Assembly (NCBI RefSeq): GCF_913777995.1 | Contig: NZ_CAJYVE010000028.1 | Location: 1-64,000, forward strand | Direction of reading: 5' to 3' | Source of the DNA: an uncultured Pseudomonas sp. | Lineage (GTDB): Bacteria; Pseudomonadota; Gammaproteobacteria; Pseudomonadales; Pseudomonadaceae | DNA: 64,000 nt | Translations under genes and position numbers: made by a program | Notes under the pieces: model-generated | The model's input: the letters and a program-made list of their open reading frames with translations, nothing else | Database searches by the model: none | Told to the model about the DNA's origin: nothing | Shown: positions 18,301 through 26,798 of the stretch, one piece after another | Layout: each line of letters opens with the position of its first letter | Position numbering within the stretch: the stretch's first letter is position 1

Positions 18301-19912
18301 CGGCCAGGAGCAGACCTGCACCTACGATGACCAGGGCCGCTTGACCGACACCGACCTGGGCAGCACCCATGCGCACCTGGAGTACGACGCGCTGGGACGT
18401 TTGCAGTCAGTCGTGACCCGTGATGACCAGAGTGGCCAGCAGTTGGGCACCGAGTTGGCCTATGACGACTTCGACCGCGAAACCCTGCGCACCTTCGACC
18501 TCAATGGCACGGCCCAGACCCTGGAGCAGCATTGGAACGAGGACGACGAGCTGACCCGGCGAACCCTGAAAGAGGGCAGCGAGCTGCTGCGTGACGAGAC
18601 CTATGCCTACGATGCGCGTGGGCGCTTGAGCAACTATGAGTGCAGCGGCAGCCAGCCGCCGGTCGACCCTTATGGCAAGCAGGTGCAGCGCCAGGTGTAC
18701 ATCTACGATGCACTGGACAACATCACCACCGTGATGACCTATTCCGACGCCGGTACCAACCGCGCGCGGTATTTCCACGAGGGTCCGGACCCGGCGCAAT
18801 TGACCCGTATCGAGAACAACCACGCCGATTACCCGACGGTCATCCATCTGGATTACGACGACAACGGCAACCTGCTGCGCGACGAGGCGGGCCGCACCCT
18901 GACCTACGACGCGCTCAACCGCCTGCTGACGGTCAGCGGCCCTGGCGCAGGGGGCAGCTACCGCTATGACCCGCTGGACCGGGTGGGCGGGCAGGACGAC
19001 GAGCAGCGCTTCTATCAGGGCGACCAACTGGCGACCCGCCAGGGCGTCCAGGGCAGCAGCAGTTACCTGCGCGGCGGCGACCTGTTGCTGGCCGAAGCCG
19101 GGCAGACCCTGCTGGGCACTGACCAGCACAACAGCGTGCTGCATGAGCTTCGCGCCACGGGCGATGAATCGAGGGCCTACCTGCCCCATGGGCAAGAAGG
19201 TGACTCCCCAAAGCCTGATGGCGGCCCGGCGTTCAACGGTCAGTACGCCGAGCCCGCCATTGCTTGGCAACTGCTGGGCAACGGCTACCGGGCCTACAAC
19301 CCGGCGCTGTTGCGCTTTCATGCCCCGGACAGCCTGAGCCCGTTCGACGAGGGCGGGTTGAATGCCTATGCCTATTGTGAGGGGGACCCGGTGAATGGCG
19401 AGGATCCGAGTGGGCATTCTCCATGGGGGGCTTTGATTCGGATGTTCAGGAACACGAAGACCACCCGTTCGGAGATTGCCAGCAAGATTCCCGCACCGTT
19501 GAAGGCAACGAAGGCTGATACACCTGAGCGGTTGAGCAAGATAACCAGCAAAGACGTCGAGCGCTCCAGAGAACTCGTCCAGATAACGACGGCGCAGCAT
19601 CAAAAAGCGCGCGCGCGCCTCCAGAGAGCTATCCCTCAGGGACGTGTAAATCCCGACGAGTTGCGAAGGCTTGATGCAATTGAAGGGAGCGCATTCTCGA
19701 CAGCACAAGAGGCGACGGAGGCGTATGACTACCTCAAGACCAACATCGGGCATCAAGGGATCACGCTCGAAGCGCGCCGAGCCACGAAGCATGAACTGCT
19801 GAGGTTACGCAAGTTTATTCGGGATGAGATTGCCGAGACCAGTAGACAGGTTCGTCTCCAGCTCCATGCTCAACGCGTCCAAGAAAGAGGCATAGCCGTA
19901 AGTATGGGGTGA
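15302..19912 (+). CDS. RHS/YD-repeat protein (rhs2) with small C-terminal tip domain
   Basis: A 1536-residue RHS protein and close homologue of rhs1 through the shell (GVDPRTGQYTLAIELP, SGFGLGWSLRLSQY, many YD motifs such as YDALGRL, YDALDNI). AGGA lies nine bases before the start. The Rhs core (LLGNGYRAYNPALLRFHAPD, ending GEDPSGH) lies at about residues 1310-1373. The last roughly 163 residues are a mostly helical, basic tip. Two motifs in it, [IL]-T-[GS]-x-D and N-[IL]-[GD]-x-x-GIT-x-x-[AS]-R, recur in the tips of the next two genes. In characterised Rhs systems the core region is self-cleaved and the tip is a toxin, but this tip has no catalytic signature that I recognise. Codon use is less biased in the tip than in the shell, as is usual for swapped Rhs ends. 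Confidence 0.85.
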   Translation: MTVSTSVHSNAFNFMSFVKGGVDPRTGQYTLAIELPALQANDLRGPGLPLSLGYNPLNGTDSGFGLGWSLRLSQYMPGNQVVSLASGESFKVTESGDAGRLLMREQKIDSFHFYQVAQDRYRIAHKSGLTEWLEVRGSASHLVAVPVQVQAPEGHVLNLDYTTFNGTYPLLNSVTDQAGQMLLSVERTSSEVRILMNPGAGEAGEPLASFIMSLVGSDHHVIRITLPTEEQASWRFGYQRVNEHLCLSSVETPTGAQEQLFYQDGGHQLPANAGRTPLPRVTRHRVEPGFDQAPVDVHYSYGPGVHNFLGGGLNIGWAEDGLDNLYRHGGTYEYQCTETLHVDEQPVRSIQRTFNRFHLVTEEVTTQGKARKSVKTLYHDHDGVPFEQQPRQCQLPSETTTSWGLTDDATRFRSEKVTTAYDDHGNLTREVQATGVTEVSTWYSAAGEGDDCPPDPEGFVRWLKDKTVTPATAEGDAPLLRTRYRYLGLPALDGSGQPDWLATHSETLVQVSGAQEQTLQQTTFEYLDTPDDAFLHGRTDSETLSLNGHDTVTRSLYSKESSPLFGQSILRTVQTLSGFDGEQKVITLEHSLFTGEPLLNRDDNDVEIRYHYDALRRVVEETVAPGTPWEASRTYNYQLCAKPGEQAWQSQVDVKGVQTVSFFDGLNRVVRETRADADTLGRQDQQRPIYAARYDAWGQLREETEFDWLESRQLALSSQYDYDDWGEQRCVTGPDGVRSIEETDPIGTPASAGPIRRSWREEAGGSALRTGVTETWLSLFELPTRVERFDRSGQSLSLLSYDYDGLGRKIAERQTVDQGGRVTAYRYDAFDRETETTLADDAVVHRGYAAHSAEDLPVRISVEHNGADKLLGEQVFDGLDRRREAITGGRRQVFTYEPGLFQPKDMTTASGELVEYEYQPQLGTEPVRRRLPGSVQAEYGYDVKNALLLDCQEQGEFLAREYFSTQQLKLETRRSGDGTEYQMHYRYSRLGRLLGYTDVLGQEQTCTYDDQGRLTDTDLGSTHAHLEYDALGRLQSVVTRDDQSGQQLGTELAYDDFDRETLRTFDLNGTAQTLEQHWNEDDELTRRTLKEGSELLRDETYAYDARGRLSNYECSGSQPPVDPYGKQVQRQVYIYDALDNITTVMTYSDAGTNRARYFHEGPDPAQLTRIENNHADYPTVIHLDYDDNGNLLRDEAGRTLTYDALNRLLTVSGPGAGGSYRYDPLDRVGGQDDEQRFYQGDQLATRQGVQGSSSYLRGGDLLLAEAGQTLLGTDQHNSVLHELRATGDESRAYLPHGQEGDSPKPDGGPAFNGQYAEPAIAWQLLGNGYRAYNPALLRFHAPDSLSPFDEGGLNAYAYCEGDPVNGEDPSGHSPWGALIRMFRNTKTTRSEIASKIPAPLKATKADTPERLSKITSKDVERSRELVQITTAQHQKARARLQRAIPQGRVNPDELRRLDAIEGSAFSTAQEATEAYDYLKTNIGHQGITLEARRATKHELLRLRKFIRDEIAETSRQVRLQLHAQRVQERGIAVSMG

Positions 19913-19983
19913 TTGCGTTCCGCTAAGGGGGGCAGCATGGGTCTATCGCTACCACGGTGTGCGCTGATAGCCGGAGGATGAGA

Positions 19984-20727
19984 ATGAGCATTGAACTGCA
20001 GCATAGCGTGGCGGCAGCCAGTGTCGGCTGTGGCACGTACTCTCCCTATGGTTATCGGTCTTTGCCCGCCGATGGCGGTGGGCAGGGCTTCAACGGTGAG
20101 TTGCACGAACCCGGCCTTGCCTGGCAACTGCTCGGCCACGGCTACCGCGCCTACAACCCGGCGCTGATGCGCTTTCACAGCCCGGACAACCGCAGCCCGT
20201 TTGCAGAGGGCGGGTTAAATGCGTATGCCTACTGTCGTGGGGATCCGCTGAACAGGACCGATCCCAGCGGGCACGGTTCGTTGTTCGATCCCTTGCTACG
20301 GCATTTCACGACCGCGTCCAGCAAGGCCGTCAAGGTGCCCAGGCTGCTGAAGGCTGTCAGCCCGCAAAAATTGCAAGGTGAGCAGCCTGCTACCAGTCGT
20401 TTCAGGGATATCACCGGCCAGGACATCAACGACCTTAGAACCATCAAGCTGCACTACGAGCAGCAACTGGCGGTGCAGCGAAAACTGCCCAACCCGCCGC
20501 AAGCCCTGAGCGCCAGCAGTGACGCCGGGTCGCTGTCTAAAACGGTACACCCGCGGTCGCTGATTCCTGCCGGCTTGACTCACGGTGAAGTTGAGCAGGC
20601 GTATGTCTACTCGCTGGTCAATCTGGACAATCCAGGCATTACGAAATACTCCCGTGCTCTCGTCTCCCGGCTCGCCGAGCAGATTCGTGTCGCACATGGG
20701 CGCCCAGCAGGAGCACGGTTTCCATGA
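19984..20727 (+). CDS. Orphan Rhs core plus C-terminal tip, cassette 1
   Basis: A 247-residue protein carrying only the end of an RHS protein. A short unique leader is followed by the core (FNGELHEPGLAWQLLGHGYR ... RTDPSGHG, about residues 35-98) and then a tip of about 150 residues. The ATG at 19984 has GGAGG six bases upstream, so it looks actively translated rather than a dead fragment; an earlier ATG at 19978 sits too close to that site. The tip shares the motifs DITGQD and NLDNPGIT with the rhs2 tip, so it is a diverged alternative end of the same family. Its stop overlaps the start of the next gene by ATGA. Orphan core-tip units usually act as donors for tip exchange by recombination in the core; that is inference here. 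Confidence 0.75.
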   Translation: MSIELQHSVAAASVGCGTYSPYGYRSLPADGGGQGFNGELHEPGLAWQLLGHGYRAYNPALMRFHSPDNRSPFAEGGLNAYAYCRGDPLNRTDPSGHGSLFDPLLRHFTTASSKAVKVPRLLKAVSPQKLQGEQPATSRFRDITGQDINDLRTIKLHYEQQLAVQRKLPNPPQALSASSDAGSLSKTVHPRSLIPAGLTHGEVEQAYVYSLVNLDNPGITKYSRALVSRLAEQIRVAHGRPAGARFP

Positions 20728-21521
20728 CAACCGACCTGAGCAGACGCACGTGTTTCATGCAGTCGTCGCTATTCGCTTACACCCCGTACGGCTGGCCCAA
20801 CCCACCGTGCCAGCGCAGCGGGCCAGGATTTGCCGGAGGCTTTCATGAGGCGAGCCTTGTCTGGCAGCTCCTGGGCAATGGCTATCGTGCCTACAACCCG
20901 GTGCTGATGCGTTTTCACAGCCCGGACAACCGCAGCCCGTTTGCCGAGGGCGGGTTGAACGCCTATGCCTATTGCCAGGGCGATCCGCTCAACCGGACTG
21001 ACCCCTCGGGCCATGGCTGGCTGACGGCGCTGGGCTTCAGGCGGATGCGCACTTCACCAGGCAGCGTCTCCGACAGGCCGCCGATGCTCGAGGTGCTTGG
21101 GCCTGGCAGACAGCGCAGCCGCCTATGGTCGTTGACAGGAGACGATCAGGGCGCGCTCGAACTGATCGTGGCCGAGCGTGAAAGTCGTGCGGCCGAGCTT
21201 GGAAGCCGCTTGCTCGGCGCTGAGCAGGCGATGAAGAAATACCAGGCCAACCCTGGCCGCTTTGCTCAAGAGCTGAAAGTGCATCGGCCGCTACTTGAAG
21301 GTGCGCGCAGTGCTCATAACGCCAGTCTGGAGCTGTTGCAAAGTGCGCAAGCGGCGCTTCTCTACACCCAGGAAAACCTGGGCCGACCGGGTATCACGCG
21401 GCATGCGCGGGCGGCGATCAACGCTCGCGTAACGGCGATTCGCAAGCACCGCAACGACAGCTATGAAGCGCAGCTTGCCGCGCTGGCACGCCATCGCCAA
21501 TCCCGCGGCATTCGCCACTGA
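20724..21521 (+). CDS. Orphan Rhs core plus C-terminal tip, cassette 2
   Basis: A 265-residue protein, translationally coupled to cassette 1 through an ATGA overlap at 20724-20727. An internal Met (MQSSLF) 11 codons later could also start it. The order is a leader, the Rhs core (WQLLGNGYRAYNPVLMRFHS ... RTDPSGHG, about residues 45-95), then a helical tip of about 165 residues. The tip has SLTGDD and NLGRPGIT, aligning with the tips of rhs2 and cassette 1. It is rich in Arg, Ala and Gln with probable long helices. No separate immunity gene lies between the three tips, which is unusual for a toxin array. Confidence 0.75.
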   Translation: MTTDLSRRTCFMQSSLFAYTPYGWPNPPCQRSGPGFAGGFHEASLVWQLLGNGYRAYNPVLMRFHSPDNRSPFAEGGLNAYAYCQGDPLNRTDPSGHGWLTALGFRRMRTSPGSVSDRPPMLEVLGPGRQRSRLWSLTGDDQGALELIVAERESRAAELGSRLLGAEQAMKKYQANPGRFAQELKVHRPLLEGARSAHNASLELLQSAQAALLYTQENLGRPGITRHARAAINARVTAIRKHRNDSYEAQLAALARHRQSRGIRH

Positions 21522-21528
21522 CGACAGT

Positions 21529-21549
21529 GCCTGCCACCGCGTGGCAGGC
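21529..21549. terminator. Hairpin between convergent genes
   Basis: GCCTGCCAC and GTGGCAGGC form a perfect 9-bp stem with a 3-base loop in the 37 bp between the stop of cassette 2 and the stop of the LuxR-type gene. There is no clear T-tract on either side, so its efficiency as an intrinsic terminator is uncertain. Confidence 0.5.
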
Positions 21550-21558
21550 AGTGTGGCG

Positions 21559-21801
21559 TCAATCCAGACGAATGATCCCCTGTTCGATGGCGCGCACCAG
21601 CGCCAGGCGCATGGTGCACACGCCGAACTTGCGGCGGATGTTGCTCTGGTGGAAGTTGATCACGGCTTCGCTGCGGCCAAGAATGCGCGAGATTTCCCAG
21701 GCGGTCTTGCCCATCGCCACCCAGTGCAGGGTTTCCAGTTCCTTGTGGGTCAGCCTGACCGGGCAGGGGGGGTCGCAGGCAGTTGCGTTGTGGTGGTTCA
21801 T
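21559..21801 (-). CDS. Small solo LuxR-type HTH regulator
   Basis: An 80-residue protein consisting almost only of a GerE/LuxR DNA-binding domain. The sequence LTHKELETLHWVAMGKTAWE opens the four-helix fold, and INFHQSNIRRKFGV forms the recognition helix region with the usual Lys-Phe-Gly-Val ending. The start at 21801 (MNHHNATA) has GAGGAA about seven bases upstream; longer in-frame starts at 21819 and 21924 lack a good site. There is no autoinducer-binding or receiver domain, so it must respond through a partner, through its own level, or act constitutively. It is convergent with the Rhs cassettes and divergent from kdpF, with a REP copy between. Its target is unknown. Confidence 0.7.
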   Translation of the reverse strand: MNHHNATACDPPCPVRLTHKELETLHWVAMGKTAWEISRILGRSEAVINFHQSNIRRKFGVCTMRLALVRAIEQGIIRLD

Positions 21802-21921
21802 GACAAGTTCCTCATCCATGGAAACTTGCCGGCCAGCATAGCGCCGATACGGCGGCGGCGAACCTGACAGAAATGACACTTCGGCACCGGGCGGCCCGGC
21901 AGACGGTTGTTGGCGCTTGCT

Positions 21922-21989
21922 CACGAAGGCGCCGGAAAATTCACTGCATCTGTCGTGAACAGGTGGTCGCTTCGCGGCTGAAGCCGCTT
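21922..21989 (+). repeat. REP/BIME-like palindromic element, copy C (left arm degraded)
   Basis: The core attcactgcatctgtcgtga and the right palindrome CGCTTCGCGGCTGAAGCCG match copies A and B, but the left palindrome has decayed. It lies between the LuxR-type gene and kdpF and closes the right side of the Rhs/P47 island, as copy A closes the left. Confidence 0.65.
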
Positions 21990-22038
21990 ACCCGGCCTAA
22001 CTGACCAGTACTGCGCCTGACGCCCGGCCCGCCTGCAT

Positions 22039-22090
22039 CTTTACGCATTCTTTATGCCGCCAGGCGGCCTTCGATCTCGTTCCTTTACGC
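22039..22090 (+). promoter_or_regulatory. Candidate KdpE-binding repeats upstream of kdpF
   Basis: CTTTACGC (22039), CTTTATGC (22050) and CTTTACGC (22083) are direct repeats spaced by 11 and 33 bases, so all three face the same side of the helix. The known E. coli KdpE site is a T-rich direct repeat upstream of kdpFABC; that comparison is by analogy. The repeats end 53 bp before the kdpF start, in the expected activator range. Confidence 0.4.
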
Positions 22091-22142
22091 CCCCTTTGCG
22101 GACAATTTCCCTACACGGCCGTCGCCGTACAAGGGGAATTCA

Positions 22143-22232
22143 ATGAGCGTTCTGGATGGGGTTTCACTGTTGCTCGGCATCGGGCTGATCGTCTACCTGC
22201 TCGTCGCGCTGCTGCGCGCCGACCGCCAGTGA
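22143..22232 (+). CDS. kdpF: KdpF, small membrane subunit of the potassium-transporting ATPase
   Basis: A 29-residue peptide (begins MSVLDGVSLLLG, ends ALLRADRQ) with a single hydrophobic helix, matching the usual KdpF length and layout. It stabilises the KdpABC complex in the inner membrane. AAGGGGAA lies upstream of the ATG, and kdpA begins 10 bases after the stop, so it is the first gene of the kdp operon. It is too short for most gene finders. Confidence 0.9.
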   Translation: MSVLDGVSLLLGIGLIVYLLVALLRADRQ

Positions 22233-22242
22233 GGGAACGGCC

Positions 22243-23937
22243 ATGCACAGCTATGACTATCTGCTGATCGGCGCTTTTCTGCTGTTGCTGCTGGGCAGCG
22301 CGCCGCTGCTGGGGCGCTTCTGGTATCGGGTCATGGAGGGCGAACGCACCTGGCTCACGCCGTTGCTCGGCCCGCTGGAGAAGGGCTGCTATCGACTGTC
22401 CGGGGTCGACCCGGCTGCCGGTCAGGATTGGAAGACCTACGCGCTGGCGTTGCTGGGCTTCAACCTGGCGGGTTTCGTGCTGCTGTTCGCCCTGCTCATG
22501 CTGCAGGGCGAGCTGCCGCTCAACCCGCAGCAACTGCCGGGCCTGGAGTGGACCCTGGCGTTCAACACCGCGATGAGCTTCGTCACCAACACCAACTGGC
22601 AGGCCTACAGCGGTGAAGCTTCGTTGAGCTACCTGAGCCAGATGCTCGGCCTGACCGTGCAGAACTTCGTCAGTGCCTCCACCGGCATTGCCGTGCTGGC
22701 GGTGCTGTGCCGGGGTATCGCACGGCGCTCCACCCGCGACTTGGGCAACTTCTGGGCCGACCTGACCCGTGCCACCCTCTATGGCCTGCTGCCGATCAGC
22801 CTGCTGCTGGCGCTGCTGCTGGTGTGGCAGGGCGTGCCGCAGAACTTCGCCCACTACGTCGATGCCCTGACCCTGCAAGGCGCCGACCAGAGCTTGCCGA
22901 TGGGGCCGGCGGCCAGCCAGATCGCCATCAAGCAACTGGGCACCAACGGCGGGGGCTTCTTCGGCGTCAACTCGGCGCACCCGTTCGAGAACCCCACGGC
23001 GCTGAGCAACCTGCTGGAGCTGGTGTCGATCCTGCTGATCCCGGCCGCGCTGGTGTTCACCTTCGGTCATTACGTGAAGGACATGCGCCAGAGCCGCGCG
23101 ATTCTCGCCTGCATGCTGGTGCTGCTGCTGATCGGCGGCGCCGTGGCGCTGTGGGCCGAATACCAGCCCAACCCGACGCTGGCCATGGCTGGCGTCGAGC
23201 AGGCCGCACCGCTGGAAGGCAAGGAGGCGCGCTTTGGCGTCACCGGCACCACGTTGTGGGCAGTGGCCACCACGGCGGCCTCCAATGGCTCGGTGAACGG
23301 CATGCATGACAGCCTCAATCCGCTCACCGGCCTGGTGGCACTGGCCAACATGATGGTCGGCGAGGTGATCTTCGGCGGAGTCGGCGTGGGCCTCAACGGC
23401 ATGCTGCTCAACGTGCTGATCGCCGTGTTCCTGGCCGGGCTGATGATCGGCCGTACCCCGGAATACCTGGGCAAGAAGCTCCAGGCCCACGAGGTCAAGC
23501 TGCTGGTCGCCACCTTGCTGGTGATGCCCCTGGGCGTGCTGGTGCTGGGTGCCATCGCCGCCAGCCTGCCCGGCCCGGCAGGTGCGGTGAGCAATCCGGG
23601 GGCGCATGGCTTCAGCCAGCTGCTGTACGCCTACACCTCGGCCACCGCCAACAACGGCTCGGCATTCGGTGGCTTTTCCGCCAACACAGCGTTCCACAAC
23701 CTGATGCTGTCGCTGGCGATGTTCCTCGGGCGTTTCGGCTACATCCTGCCGGTGCTGGCTTTGGCCGGCAGCCTGGCGGCCAAGAACACCGCGCCGCAGG
23801 GCAGCGACAGCTTCCCGACCCATGGCCCGCTGTTCGTGGTGCTGCTGACCGTGACCATCCTGCTGGTGGGTGGGCTGACCTTCCTGCCGACCCTGGCGCT
23901 GGGTCCCATCGCCGATCAACTGACCCTGGTGCCTTAG
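22243..23937 (+). CDS. kdpA: KdpA, potassium-binding channel-like subunit of Kdp ATPase
   Basis: A 564-residue polytopic inner-membrane protein of normal KdpA length. It carries the four pore-loop sequences of the K+ selectivity filter, recognisable at VTNTNWQAYSGE, GTNGGGFFGVNSAHPFENP, SVNGMHDSLNPLTG and SATANNGSAFGGFSANT. KdpA selects K+, which is moved in at micromolar external concentrations using ATP hydrolysis by KdpB. The ATG has GAGGGAA upstream. kdpB follows within 10 bases, consistent with one transcript induced by KdpDE at low K+ or high osmolarity. Confidence 0.97.
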   Translation: MHSYDYLLIGAFLLLLLGSAPLLGRFWYRVMEGERTWLTPLLGPLEKGCYRLSGVDPAAGQDWKTYALALLGFNLAGFVLLFALLMLQGELPLNPQQLPGLEWTLAFNTAMSFVTNTNWQAYSGEASLSYLSQMLGLTVQNFVSASTGIAVLAVLCRGIARRSTRDLGNFWADLTRATLYGLLPISLLLALLLVWQGVPQNFAHYVDALTLQGADQSLPMGPAASQIAIKQLGTNGGGFFGVNSAHPFENPTALSNLLELVSILLIPAALVFTFGHYVKDMRQSRAILACMLVLLLIGGAVALWAEYQPNPTLAMAGVEQAAPLEGKEARFGVTGTTLWAVATTAASNGSVNGMHDSLNPLTGLVALANMMVGEVIFGGVGVGLNGMLLNVLIAVFLAGLMIGRTPEYLGKKLQAHEVKLLVATLLVMPLGVLVLGAIAASLPGPAGAVSNPGAHGFSQLLYAYTSATANNGSAFGGFSANTAFHNLMLSLAMFLGRFGYILPVLALAGSLAAKNTAPQGSDSFPTHGPLFVVLLTVTILLVGGLTFLPTLALGPIADQLTLVP

Positions 23938-23946
23938 AGGCGATGT

Positions 23947-26058
<2,112 letters not shown>

Positions 26059-26089
26059 GGCAAGGGTTCAGCCCGGCGAACCGGGCAGG

Positions 26090-26106
26090 AGCGGCTGCAG
26101 CCGCGC
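26090..26106. repeat. Short REP-like palindrome inside the kdp operon
   Basis: AGCGGCTGCAGCCGC lies in the 102-bp gap between kdpB and kdpC, the only long gap in kdpFABC. It resembles a single arm of the REP elements elsewhere in the window and could weaken read-through or protect the kdpFAB part of the message. Confidence 0.5.
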
Positions 26107-26160
26107 ATGGCGCACACCGCTCCCTATCAGCGCGAATCAATCGAATCAAGAGGATCACCC

Positions 26161-26724
26161 ATGAACGCAATCCTTCGTCCCGCCCTGAGCATGCTGGTGT
26201 TGATGACCCTGGCCACCGGCGTGGCCTATCCGCTGGCCGTGACCGGCGTGGCACAACTGGCGTTCGCCGAACAGGCCGACGGCAGCCTGGTGCGTGATGC
26301 CCAGGGCCGGGTACGTGGCTCACAACTGATTGCCCAAGGCTTCGACGGCGCACAGTGGTTCCAGCCACGCCCGTCGGCCGGCGCCTTCGCCACCGTGTCC
26401 AGCAGCGCCAGCAACCTGTCGCCGGGTAACCCGGCACTGGCCAGCCGCATCGCAGCGGATAGCGCGCGCCTCAAGGCGCAAGGGTCGGGCGATGTGCCGC
26501 TGGCCCTGCTGACCACCTCTGGCAGCGGCCTGGACCCGCACCTGCCGCCGGAGGCCGCCTATTGGCAGGCCAAACGCGTCGCCGCCGCCCGGCAACTGCC
26601 GGAAGGGCAGGTGCGCAGCCTGATCGAGGCGAACACCGAACGGCCGCTGTTCGGCCCGCCGGTGGTCAACGTCCTGGCCCTGAACCGCAGCCTGGAAGCT
26701 GAAACCACAGCAGCAAACCGGTAA
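26161..26724 (+). CDS. kdpC: KdpC, assembly subunit of Kdp ATPase
   Basis: A 187-residue protein with one N-terminal membrane helix ([19 protein letters not shown]) and a periplasmic domain. Family motifs are [25 protein letters not shown] and [18 protein letters not shown]. KdpC stabilises the KdpAB complex and may raise nucleotide affinity. The ATG at 26161 has AAGAGG seven bases before it; the longer frame from 26107 runs through the REP-like gap and is not used. kdpD begins 75 bp downstream. Confidence 0.95.
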   Translation: MNAILRPALSMLVLMTLATGVAYPLAVTGVAQLAFAEQADGSLVRDAQGRVRGSQLIAQGFDGAQWFQPRPSAGAFATVSSSASNLSPGNPALASRIAADSARLKAQGSGDVPLALLTTSGSGLDPHLPPEAAYWQAKRVAAARQLPEGQVRSLIEANTERPLFGPPVVNVLALNRSLEAETTAANR

Positions 26725-26798
26725 TCTCGGCTGGCCGCTTCCGCTGGGAGCGGTTTGCGCCGCGACTGTCCATTTCTCCCTGATCGAGCGAGCATCCT

